From Symbiodinium natans (Eukaryota; Sar; Dinophyceae; Suessiales; Symbiodiniaceae): a DNA stretch of 64,000 bases. The stretch is from the NCBI GenBank assembly GCA_905221605.1, contig CAJNDS010000341.1, forward strand, positions 96,889 to 160,888, read 5' to 3'. The notes under the pieces were generated by a model. The model saw only the letters and a list, made by a program, of their open reading frames with translations, was not told where the DNA came from and made no database searches. The translations under genes were made by a program, and so were the position numbers. Below are positions 11,756 through 22,354 of this stretch, in pieces. How positions within the stretch are numbered: the stretch's first letter is position 1; every line of letters starts with the position of its first letter.

Positions 11756-11851
11756 AGATCCGACCATCCGGGCGCTGCACAGGAGAGTGGCCCCTTCGAC
11801 TTGGTGATTGCCGCAGACTGTGTGCTGGTGTCCCCGCCTTGTGTTGATTGA
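11756..11851 (+). CDS. Exon fragment of a METTL21/FAM86-like methyltransferase
   Basis: The frame reads SGPFDLVIAADCVLVSPP before a TGA that is probably inside the following intron. The core FDLVIAADCV matches the post-motif-I signature (FDL-I-ADCVY) of seven-beta-strand lysine methyltransferases of the Methyltransf_16 family. The usual aromatic residue after ADCV is Leu here. I could not find the glycine-rich SAM motif that should lie 40-60 residues upstream, nor a C-terminal exon, so this may be one exon of a larger gene between about 11.3 and 12.7 kb, or a remnant. Confidence 0.4.
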   Translation, partial: RSDHPGAAQESGPFDLVIAADCVLVSPPCVD

Positions 11852-14328
11852 TAGGTCTGTTGCCGCTAGTGCCTGTTTTGTTAGCAACATTCTTGCAATT
11901 ATCATGATTCTCACCTGTCGACTGCTTGCGTTTGCTGCGTGGAGTGTGTGCGAACGAGGCGCTGCCACCGTTCGGTGCCCGGTTCCTTCTTCGGAAGAAT
12001 CTGGAGACATGTTTCCTCGTGAATGCTTTGCGACCCGGCTGTCGTTGCTGCAGGTGCGGTCCTATGTGGTCGGAAGCCCAGCGTTGTGCAGTTGTTGATC
12101 TGAGTTTCAAAGACTGTTCTGAGGCGGGCGGTGGGCGCTACTGCCTACCCGCCTGATGCGCTGCCCGAAGCCCAGACCTTTCAAGACGCCGCGGAGCCAT
12201 ACCCGTACCCTGTAAGCACTTGTACTTGCACGCCGTCCGCACTGGGGACTGTAACTGTAACCCGCACACCTGCTGCCATCCTTACGCAGGTTAGAAGCTA
12301 CTCGACGATTCAGCGGTGAACGAACGCAGGCGACCAGCAGTTGGCAAGGTAGGTCGCACCTAAGCAGCAGCCGAAATCGCATGTCAGACTTGCTTTTTTG
12401 CAGCGCTGGCTCCAGACCAGATTCCAGGTAGATGGGACAGCTTGATCAAAGTAGTCTGGAGCGCCACTGAACCAAAGCCTACCCAGTGGGAGAACATGCA
12501 TTTGCTCAAGAATGGCAGCACAAATCTCGGCAACAGTGTACTGATCGTCATGGAATACCTCAAAGCTCCGAACCCTGTACCCTATAGAGTCTCCGACACG
12601 TCAATGCTGGGATGGCTGGCAAGTAGGCCAAAGCATGGCCTCGAGACGTGGAGTGCAGCCCTGAGTCTTCTCGGTTTCGTGTAGTGTTCAGAGGGTCTAG
12701 GGTTTGGGAGACATGGGGCTGATGAGGGGTCGTTTAGGGTTTAGGGCGTATAGGGTTTAGGCAATGTTGTATGCACCGTCCGTGTCCAGAGAGCCACCGG
12801 CAGCAGGAAACTGCTGAGGCCAGGCTCATTGCCTCCAGTTTCCAGCGGCACGTTTCGAAGGCACCGAATGCATAGTTGGGGGGGTATTCTAAATTCGAGC
12901 CCCTTTTTGGGCTCCATTCTTTGAAGTTAAGGGTTGTTGAGATTATTCAATTCAAAGCTCGTTGCGAGCAATAACTCAGCTGTGCAGGTTCCCAGACCTG
13001 CAGCTGCTTGGCACGGAGGCTCTGAGACAGGGAGGGCCTCCAGGATTCTGCACAGGAAGTCTCGTTAACGCCTTGAGCGACCTCGAGCCAACAAGTATTC
13101 GTACTTTTTGATGATTTGTATCATGCGGCAAGAATTGATGTTGTGATCATAACAAATTAGCACGGTGTTGAATGAAGGCCAAGTATGATGGGTAGATGAG
13201 TTTTCCATTGCGGGTGTTGTGATTGAAATGGCAAGGCCAGCTCAGACTCGCTACCAGCAGTACAGGGAGCGTGGTAGCCTCAGTGAACGTTTGCGGGCTT
13301 TTCGTTTTTAGGGCTAGGCCTCAACACTGGTGTGAGACTTCTGTTACCTCACATACGTAGATGAACGTGCTCAACTTCATGACAAGGACTCTGCCTCACC
13401 GCCCGTCTGCAACGAAAGGCCCTGCGTTTGTTGTGACTGGTTGCCATTTTAGCATGCACTTAGATGGCTGTGTTCTTGACGCAAGACCCAGACTTCGGAA
13501 AGGTATTCAGTTAGAAACTGAGAAGACTGAACTGGGCTAGATAGTTTGGAAATGGGCTGTGACACAAGAGCGTGAGTCTGAATTTGCTGTTGCTTTCATT
13601 TCTGTGCTGTTACTGATGTCCCCTTTCGTTAACAAGGCAAGGACCGAAGCTGGCGGGTTTTGGTTTCGGGAGGGGGAACGAAGGAACGAACGCCAAATGA
13701 GGAAGTCCCAAACGTGTTGTGCTTGTACACAGGAAGGCAGATGAGGCGCGAGCAGGCTGGCTGTAGTCCACATTCCTGCTATCAGAATCGCAGCGACGGG
13801 AGAATTGCATCCGTGCGTAGGCTCAAGCCGCGCACTGTGCGGCCCTTCGACCACCTATGAGGCTTTGTCCATTCATTTAGTCGGGACTGGCTGAACTGCT
13901 TGTACATGATTTTAGTCTCGTGGGGTGAGTGTTGCGTCAGGGGCAATCCGAAGAAGAAGTATCATCGCTTCTGCAGAAGATGAGCTCGTGTTGCGGTCTG
14001 AAAGTCTCGGGACGATCTTCGACTAAGGTACCACGCTTGATGTTTTTTCTACACCTGCTCAGGTGTCGGGGCATTCCTGCGGAGCACGTTTGTCAAGGGA
14101 CGCCCTGCAGAGGACAGCTATTGTGGCAGTTTTCGTGGCTGGTGCGCGTGCGATGAGCAGCTGCAAAAGATGTAAATGGCGATGCTGCCATGCAACACCC
14201 TAGGATTTGGCGCAGAAGTACGAGATTGGGGAGGAGTTAGGCAAGCTCAGACAAAGAACCATGCAAGATTTCCAGAAATAATGCGCGAAAGAGTGCGCGG
14301 TACATTGCAAACTGGCACAGTGTGCGCA
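11852..14328. other. Intergenic or intronic; telomere-like tracts, no firm gene
   Basis: A frame at 12395-12684 reads LIKVVWSATEPKPTQWENMH and is unrecognised. TTTAGGG-like tracts lie at 12695-12712 and 12732-12760. The remainder to 14.3 kb shows only short frames. 5' exons of the kinase may lie in the last part. Confidence 0.35.
12695..12760. repeat. Interstitial TTTAGGG-like tract
   Basis: Several imperfect copies of TTTAGGG (TTTAGGGTTTAGGG, ATAGGGTTTAGG) are interrupted by unrelated bases. Confidence 0.75.
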
Positions 14329-16980
14329 GGTGCGGGAGCCACCGCGACTGTCTACCGAGCTCTCAACTCAAACATGCGGCATGACAGGTTGTTCTCTTGA
14401 GCCGCAGGGAAACCGATGATTCTGGATGTTCCGTGTATCTTTGCGCCAGTGAAAGAGTTTCATTCAAGACCAGGCAGTGTTTTTGGAAGTACCTGCGGCG
14501 CATGATGGTCACCTTCGGGAGGCCAATGTAGTTCTGGAAGAAATCAAGCCAAGGCCAAAAACAAGCGCACCGGTGCCTGACTCAGATCGCATGTGCAGTT
14601 TCAGAGGGAGCCCCCGCCCCCAAAGCTCTTCAAAAACTGGGATGTTCGGATGCGTTCGTGCCTATCATGGCCCATCCAATGACCTTCTCTGCTCTTGCCA
14701 TTTTTCCGAATGGGAGGCCAATGCGTCGCGCTCAAGGCAATGTGCAAGACATCAGCTCAGCTGCCATGATACATGATGGGTAAACTACGGTGGCCCACTT
14801 CGTTAGACTCGTTGCGTTCACCGGATGTCTCCACTGCCTTATGCGCAACTAGTTGCTGTTGCCCAGGGACAAGATCCAGGACGAGACCATGCTGCGCAAC
14901 GAAATCAGCATTCACAAGGCCGGGAGCTTTGCGAGATTTCTCTGGCGGACATCGCAGCCAAGTGGAAGCATGTGCTACGAACCGACAAAAGAAAGCCAAC
15001 ACGGTTGGCCAGCAGAAATCAACGGTACACTATCTGATGTGAGTCTGGGAAGAAAGTAGAGCGTGAGTTGCCATGTGGTGGACATGACATGCGATATTTT
15101 GGGCGTGACATCCGTGACGTGCAGGTCAGGGACCAGGGGAAGGGCGAAGCACGAGATCAAGCAATGGTTATATGTATATTGAATAATATTGCAGATGATA
15201 TTATAATATATTGTACTCCATTATATTATGTTATATCGTCAGTTACGCTCACTGCCCAGAAGGGCCCAAAAACACTCTTTGCCCAGTGGTGAAACTTCCG
15301 GGCAGGAAGGCCTTGTGCTCTTATGCCACCTTTTTTGACCACATCAGACAGACACGAAAGGCACCTGGCCCTGGCATGACACAAGCCCGACTGTGAAGTA
15401 CAGAAAATTGAGAGCTTGTGATCGTCATGCAAGAAAGGGCGGCGTCCTAAGGAGCAATGTGGACGGATTTTGAGCCCTGGGTTTCGCTGGAAAGGTCACG
15501 GACCATCCCAATATCTTGCGCTTGCTGGAGATCTTCGAAGATGTCTGGACCTTGGAGTGCCCTGAAAAGATGTGAAGCCAGGCTGTTCAAAGAGTAACGA
15601 CTTCGACGATCAAACCTAAAGCCTAAAGCCTAAACCCTAAACCCTAAACCTGGTTAGCCTAAACCCTAAACCCTAAACCCTCAACCCTAACTAAACTTTA
15701 TGTCTTTTCAGGACAAGAATCTCTTCCTCGTCACAGAGCTTTGTGGCGCTGGCGATCTGTGGAGGCTCCTTTGTGACCCAGGATGTGTGGCGATTTTAGG
15801 GTTTAGGGTTTGGGGGTTTAGGTGCACAGAAGGGCACGTCACATCAGGCTTCTTCAAGCAAACCAGGATGAGTTCAGCGTGATGGCCCCGGAATCCATCT
15901 ACATTTTGACTGCTGACTGGGTTCCAAGCTAGGCTTCCCCTTACAGACGCCCCCTCCCTCAGGGAATTCCTGATTCAAAGGGCACTAAGTGACCCTAGTC
16001 TAGAACAAACGCCGCATGTAGATGCAGCTTGTACATGCAGGATGCTCGCGTTGTTCTTGCTCAGGCATCCATGATCTCGGAAGAAGAAGCTATCGAGTAG
16101 CTTGACGGAAGAATTTGTGGGTGTAGTGAGCCACTTTGCAGAGCAGTCTCGCCGAAAGAGTTTTCCGCCCGATACATGTGACCATATTCCAACACCATGA
16201 GGATTCTCAAGCAGGTGCTCAACAGTGTGGCCACGCTCACAGATTTCTTGCGTTCTGACTTCGCCTTTTCTTGGCGGAGGCCCTTAATATGGCGCTTCAA
16301 AGTCGGGTTAACAAACCTGCAAAGCCCTCAACGGATTCTAAGGGATACCTGCACTCGCGCGGAATCGTCCACCGTGACCTCAAACCAGGCGCGGGGGCGG
16401 AAGGTTACTTGTCCCGGTAGCCATTTTGCAACCCTTCGGGGGGTTAAGTGGATTTTAAGGGTGCTTTGCAGGATGTGTCTGGGCATGTTCATCGAGGGTT
16501 CTTGGGGATTTTCTGAGACCAAACGTTCCAAGATTTGCGGAGTCCCTGAGGCAACTTCCTCTGCTGTGCTCCAGATTCTGATGCCGTAGACCAGTCCGGG
16601 ACCTTGGACCTTGATCTTTTGTTGCTTTTTTCAGAATCTTGCTTGGGGACTGTTAAAGATGAAGACACCAGGAAGAACTTGGCTGGGAAGATCCGAATCA
16701 TCAAGCTTGCCGACTTCGGGGTCTCTTCCTGTTGCCATGTGAAGTCCTGTGCCGAGCGGTCGTGATGTTTTTTCCATGATGGCTGCACCGCCCTGCCCTT
16801 CAATCAAGGCACCGCCTAACGCGCAAGTGTGGCACGGACGGTTTCATGGCACCCGAGATTCTGAGACATCAGCCTTACGACGAGAAGGACTGTGATGCAT
16901 TCTCTTGGCTTAAACCCATTTGGTGCATGGTGGCGAGGCCGATATCTTTTCCGTTGGCTGTATCTTGCGGCTGGGCTGCA
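14329..16980 (+). CDS. Ser/Thr protein kinase, CDPK/CAMK-like, in at least seven small exons
   Basis: Kinase subdomains appear in the right order on one strand. They are: a glycine loop, GAGATATVYRA, at 14329; an alpha-C helix, DETMLRNEISIHK, at 14867-14918, followed by a GC-type donor; HPNILRLLEIFED, ending at 15542; DKNLFLVTELCGAGDLWRLL, starting at 15712; GYLHSRGIVHRDLKP at 16343-16387; IRIIKLADFGVSS within 16635 to about 16730; CGTDGFMAPEIL at about 16827-16887; and ADIFSVGCIL from 16938. Intron 15543-15711 is GT-AG, phase 0, and holds CCCTAAA repeats. The beta-3 lysine exon and the C-lobe after alpha-F are not located; a possible helix-G piece is near 17280. If the catalytic-loop exon is joined to the DFG exon in the frame that keeps DFG, the residue after HRDLKPE is Ser, not the usual metal-binding Asn. 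An EF-hand at 21.5 kb hints at a CDPK. Confidence 0.75.
15612..15691. repeat. CCCTAAA telomere-like array inside a kinase intron
   Basis: About ten CCTAAA/CCCTAAA units in two blocks are split by a short TGGTTAG stretch. They lie wholly within the 169-base intron 15543-15711 between the HPNI and VTEL exons of the kinase. Confidence 0.9.
15794..15822. repeat. TTTAGGG telomere-like tract
   Basis: Three to four TTTAGGG-type units lie just after the kinase VTEL exon. They are in the opposite orientation to the array at 15612-15691, 100 bases upstream. Confidence 0.85.
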
Positions 16981-19900
16981 TACATCTGCAGTTGCTAGCA
17001 TATTTGGCTGTCAAGGGGTTGCTTCCCTTGGAAGGCATTGGCTGCTGACGGGTCATCCACCCAAACCGCGCGAGGCCCTACCCAATTTCCCAGTTCTGCC
17101 ATGTTCTGTCCGCCCAGTGCTCATGGAGAGCTGAGTACTGGTACATCAGTAGTAGACCTCACTTTGCTGTATCTGCTCGTGGTTCTAAACGATAATTACA
17201 GATTATAAATTACTGAAGGAGGTTCTATAGCTTTGTTGTAGTCCCTGCCAGGATGGAAGCTACGTGATGAGCAAGATCCGCCTGAACTTCGTCTCAGATG
17301 AGGCCTGGAGAGCTGAGCGTGGCATGCCCAGCTGTGTGTGCAGCTCCTCAAGGCGAGGGCGCTGCTGGAGCTTCTTACGAGGCGCAACAGCTACCTCAAA
17401 TATCCTCAAATCTAAATCTCAATGCTCAACGTCCACGTGGAGCGTGAGACTTTTTGTCGTAGAGGCCTGAGCCAAAGGACAGGCCTTCTGCGGAGGAGGC
17501 GGGCGGGGGACAATGGCAGACCGGCAGCCTGGGTGAGGTCTCCTTGACTTGTCCACTCTGCAGAGTGTAAGGTGCTGCGGTCTCCGATGCTTCAAGGCTC
17601 TGCTCGACGGCTCAGAGCTCGCTCCGTGCGAATGGATGCCCAGCTCCTGGACCAGATGCAGGAGCCTCAGATGAACGACCTGTTGGTCGGAATGACAAGT
17701 AGCGAGCGATCGACGCAGCCGCTGAGATCGCTCGATCTTTGAGAAAGGAGTTCTTGTGAAAGTCCCACCAACTCCACCCTGTGGTGTTTGGTGTAAACCT
17801 CGATTTCGACCACGAGCAGCCCGAGGATCGAGGAACGACACGCGCGCACGTACGATGCTTGCTGGACTCAAAGCATAAAAGAGTTCTCCGACTTGCTTGG
17901 ACATTCTGCCATAGCGACCGGCTGTCTAGCTGCTAGACGGCCGAACCGCCCGAAAGTTCTCGACGAGGGCTCTCCTCAGAACTTGTGTGCGCGAGGATTG
18001 GGCGTATGTTTAGGATAGGCAGGCTCTGGGTGCATGCGTGATTCTTTGTCAGACATGAGCCGCGCAAGCCAAGCTTTCCAAACATGGCACCTTTCGAAGA
18101 TCAAGCCGATTTCAGAGATTTCTCCCACTGAAAGTGTCCATCTCGAGTGTGCATCCACCAAAGCACATTTCAGACGTTCACCCGCTGCTTCGACTCCATG
18201 AGCTGAGATGTTTCAAAAAGTGTGAGTGCTCTGATGTGATCAAAGATGCATAGAGTTACATGAACTTGCAATGCAAGTTTCCTAAATCGGAAAGGGTTTT
18301 GGCAAGCAGTCGATTTTGGGATGCCACACTTGTCGAGCTGCTCAGTGCAAGACTCCACGACTCCTAGCTGTGAAGGTCAATGTCGGTTTCGTTTGAACTG
18401 GTCGACGAGTTGCATTCTTGACTGGAAGGTTGTAGTCAGCCTGATGCAAAGGAAATATCTGATATAAAAGAGCTTTGTCAAAGAGACAAGACACGTGTTG
18501 AAATATGAGAAGAAGTGCGTGAGATCTTCTGGCGTGCCTATCAATGGCGGGCAGTGCTTCAAATATGACCGTCACCGATGTGTTTTTGGTAAGCAAAGGT
18601 ATGCATACGGGTCTTTCCCCTTGCTGAAGAAGGCAGGAGATGCACTTGGGACGATGTTCCTCAACCCACGCGTGCATGTCTCGAGCCAAGAGTAGGAGTA
18701 TGGTTACGATCTTTTTATCATGCGTCATGTTAGGCTGCCATCGTTGCTATGGCTGGGAGCCCGACTGAAAATCTGTAGGGCCTGTAGGGCTGCAGGGCAA
18801 CCTTCGGAGAGCCATCGTGCAAGGTCACGCGGGCAGAATCTGATGCAGACTTTGCTCCCAGCATAGAACGCTTCATGACACGTCCTCAGGGAGCATCGGA
18901 CAAGCACTCAGAGTGCAGCGTGTGCGTTTGGTGTCTCAGGTCTCTGGACCGGAACCTTACAAGTGGCATCGACACAGTGTGAGCCTGACGGGCCTACATA
19001 ACGTTTTGACAGATGCCCGGGCGCTTCTTTTGCTCCACCACACAAGCACAGCTATGTCGGCTTTTTTCGTTTCCGCTCTTCAGGAGGACATCTATGGTGC
19101 ATTGAGTGAGGAGATGCCCTTCGGCTTATGTTACGATGAGTCGACTAAGCTGATGAAGTTAAAAGCAATGAAACGTGCCATGCTGCGGAGTCTTTGAAGT
19201 GCCCGTTGTTGTGCAGCCTTGCCGAGGCTGGATGACATGCGAAAAATGGTACGCAAGTCCATTGCAGGGGCAGGGGGCACAGCTTGACGAAGACTGGCTG
19301 ATCTGTGCCGGATACTGTGACAGTTGTTGGCGCCTATCGGCCATTCAACAGGTCTTTGACCGGCAGCAAGGGCTGGAAGAACCCAGCTAATCCTGTCTGG
19401 GTGGCGTTGACAACCATGACAATGAAAGCCCAAGAGATCCCGGCCCTAGAGCGGCGAAACCCAACTTGGCCCAAAAAAACTATTGAACTCGCAGACTGTG
19501 CGGGGTTGCAATGCGTGCCCCACGAACGCACTAAGGGGCCACTAATTGTTGACGGGTCCCCAAGAGTCGAAGCCACTCCGCCGGCCGTCCCGACAGAGAG
19601 AGGCTCGGAAATTTCCGGTAATTGAGGTCCCCAGCTCTTGACTTAGTACTACGGAGGCGATGTATTCAAAAACGCCACTCTTGAAGAAACCTTCAAAACG
19701 TGCTGCGCGAGCAAGCACGCGCACAACGGCGGGCGCAAGAGTGCGCAAGTGCAATACTAACGTATCGATCTATGTAAAGCGATCTAAATGAGAACGGCGT
19801 TGCACACCTGCGCAAGACTGGCGAAAGAAACGCGCAAGGGCGGCTCAAGCCGTGCGTCGCTGTGGAAAGCATGGGCCCAGATGCTGGCGTGAGCGAGCTT

Positions 19901-21479
19901 CCTAATGTTTGCTCAAATCCTGCCTGAAACTTCAGCCCGAAACCAAGCCCTTTCAATGCTGCCAGTGTGGTCATCTTTTAATACTCTAGGGTTTAAGGTT
20001 CAGGTATAGGGTTTAGGAATTACAGGGTTTAGGGTTCAGTTTTTTAGGGTTTACAAGGTATGCAAAAACTGGTGCGCGCGCAAGAAGCGCGCAAGAATGC
20101 GTAAGGGCAGGCGCAAGGGGCATTAAAATGGTCGCTCGTCGGAACAAGAATATTGATCAGCCCCCCATTGTTTTTTTTAAAGGCACACCCGAAGACTTTT
20201 GACTAGCGGATCTCCCCCACTCCTGGGAGAAAACAACAACAAAACCAAGCAGTCGCGAAGATCGCGAGATCTTGAGAATAGAGCCCGGCAAGGGGGCCAA
20301 CTCTCAAACAAAGCGGGCTTGGGGTCGGCACTATCAGGATACATTGGGATTGAGCTCATTCTTGGAACGCAGGAGAAAGAAAGACCGATTTGTGCCAATC
20401 AGTGCCACCAGTGGGGAGGGGGGGCAGTTGAGGAGGGTTGCATGGAGGAGGGGGAAAATCAGTTTAGCGCACTCTCAAGACCAGCGGCCATGTCCTCGAC
20501 AAACTCCGGTGCAGGAAACTGTAAGGCGTCGGAGGGGGAGATCCCGCCTCTCGCGCCGTGGCAGCACATTCCCAAAGTGTGGAAAAAACGTGAGCTGGTG
20601 CGAGCTGGTGCGGAGCTTGCAAGGCCACAAGCTTCTTCAAGGCGCGACACTGAAGTTGTTGTTCATGACCAAGCAACTGGCATCGATCTGCTAGGCAGCC
20701 GCTGGAATGTGTCATGAAGAAGTTCCAGACGGTGGGCTGCAAGCATGCTTGCTGCATAGTGCTATGACTGCAGCTTTGCACAAGCAGCTTTGAGGCTTGT
20801 CAATGCCATGCCATTTCAGGAGCTTCGAGAGGACGTCGCACGTCTCGTCAACAAGGAGCGGCACTGAATTATGTCTCAAAGCGTTGCAGCTCACCAGACC
20901 TTGAGGCAGCTTCATAGGCAAGAGACCTGCTGTTCCTCACCTTCAAGCATGAGCTCCCCTACTGTAGTTTTTTATAGTCAAGCATGGAATAACAGGTGCA
21001 AATCATCTCAAAATACCGTGGAGTGCACCATGCCTTGTTGAACATCTGCATTGCTCATGACTTTTCGTCATTGCAGCGAACTCTCCGGCACACGAGGATG
21101 TGCGCAATAGAACTTTCTAGCCAGGTGGCACCGTTTTTTTTGCTGCATCGCTTGAATCTGCAGGGTGATTTTGAGCTTCAGTCAGGTTGATGCGACTGGC
21201 ACAGGGTGTGCAGCCTTAGCCAGCTGTTGCTGCGAAGCAACACAGTCTTTCATGTGCTGAATGGCTGAGGCATATCAGCTATTCTGAATGGCTGGCAGCG
21301 ACGGCAGATCCGGCTGCCTGAGTTGAAGTGGCAATCTCACGCCATCACAGAGAATTGAAACGCTCATTGTGAGGCCTGGTACACGGACCCTTTGCACATC
21401 AGTGCGGCATTCAGGTCTGCAGCCGAGAAGAACATACCGAACATACCACGATGACCCGTGTAGGCGTTGATTTTCCAGG
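16981..21479. other. Probable intronic/intergenic DNA with a few exon-like pieces
   Basis: Exon-like plus-strand pieces that I cannot assign are: EDIYGALSEEMPFGLCYDES after a CAG near 19083, ELREDVARLVNKERH after a CAG near 20819, and DTEVVVHDQATGIDLLG near 20650. They might link the kinase to the EF-hand exon. Minus frame 17419-17904 is not recognised. A degenerate telomere-like tract sits at 19983-20058. Confidence 0.35.
19983..20058. repeat. Degenerate TTTAGGG tract
   Basis: Five to six GGGTTTAGG-like units (TAGGGTTTAAGG, TAGGGTTTAGG, AGGGTTTAGGG, TAGGGTTTA) are separated by short drifted spacers. Confidence 0.8.
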
Positions 21480-21530
21480 CTCTTCGACTTCGATGGTGAC
21501 GGCATGATAAGCGAGGAGGATCTCAAGTGC
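21480..21530 (+). CDS. EF-hand exon (calcium-binding loop)
   Basis: After a TTTTCCAG acceptor the frame reads LFDFDGDGMISEEDLK. This is a canonical 12-residue EF-hand loop: D at positions 1, 3 and 5, G at 6, I at 8, and D at 12 after E-E. It should bind calcium. EF-hands normally come in pairs; I did not find the partner, though exon-like frames such as KAVLQESQLSAKQTSW near 21650 follow. The gene may be the C-terminal calmodulin-like part of the kinase at 14.3-17 kb, as in CDPKs, or a separate EF-hand protein. Confidence 0.6.
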
Positions 21531-22354
21531 GTGATTCCCGATGCCCCTTCGATGCATAGCTGAGGCTGCACAGCTCAACACTGCTAAGAGTCAGATTCTC
21601 AGAAGCATCTCTCCAAGGTTTTCGAGAAGTTGACCGTCAAGGCTGTCCTTCAAGAGTCGCAGCTGAGCGCGAAGCAGACTTCTTGGATCAACGAGGCCCC
21701 GTGATCACCTGCCATGTTTGCGCGCGACAGATTTGTAGTTTTTTTCTGGTCAAGGAGTGCTTTTCACTGCTCATTCGCACTCAGCTACCTGGCTGTGCTG
21801 GGCAAGCCAGAAATGCTGGTGCAAAATTCGGACATGCCGGGCTGGGCACTTGTCCCACACGGTCGCGGTGTCTAAGGAACGCGTCGGTCTTCACGCTGCA
21901 GCGGATCTGTGATGGGCTAGAGGATCCAGTTGCCGCAGCTCATGCTCCAAATGTCTCTTGATCTCGGATGATCTCGCTGGTTTTTAGGCCGACAACACAG
22001 GATTTGATCGGCCTCCAGTTCGAGCAGTTGGGAGGATGTGTCTTGCTGAACAGCTGAGCGACTAACCCACGGCAATTTCTGTGTTTCCCACAGTTTCGTT
22101 CCTCACAGCTCCCATGCCATTTTCTTGCACTATCCGGGCTAATTAGACAGCTTTTAACACTGCTTGCCTAGCGAGAGCCCGTTAGACTTTCCAACTTTGC
22201 AGAAGGCAAATGTTTGAATGATTCTTTGAATGCCCTGCAACGATAATGACTTCCACTGCGGATGCGCACGTGGCTACAGCAAAGAAAGAGCGTGGTATGC
22301 GTCATGTCACATTGGACATGCCCGCTCGGAACGCTGGCTCTAGGCGCCTCTGCG
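21531..22354. other. No supported gene
   Basis: Short frames only. The stretch ends where sequence shared with the segment at 31581 begins. Confidence 0.4.

Noticed and set aside
15868-15900. MAPES-like kinase APE motif before the catalytic loop
   Set aside because: It is out of order relative to the other subdomains. A proper APE motif in order exists at about 16850.
16414-16428. Second possible spliced-leader relic, CCGGTAGCCATTTTG
   Set aside because: It matches only the first 14 leader bases with one insertion, and the GGCTCAAG end is missing. Chance cannot be excluded.
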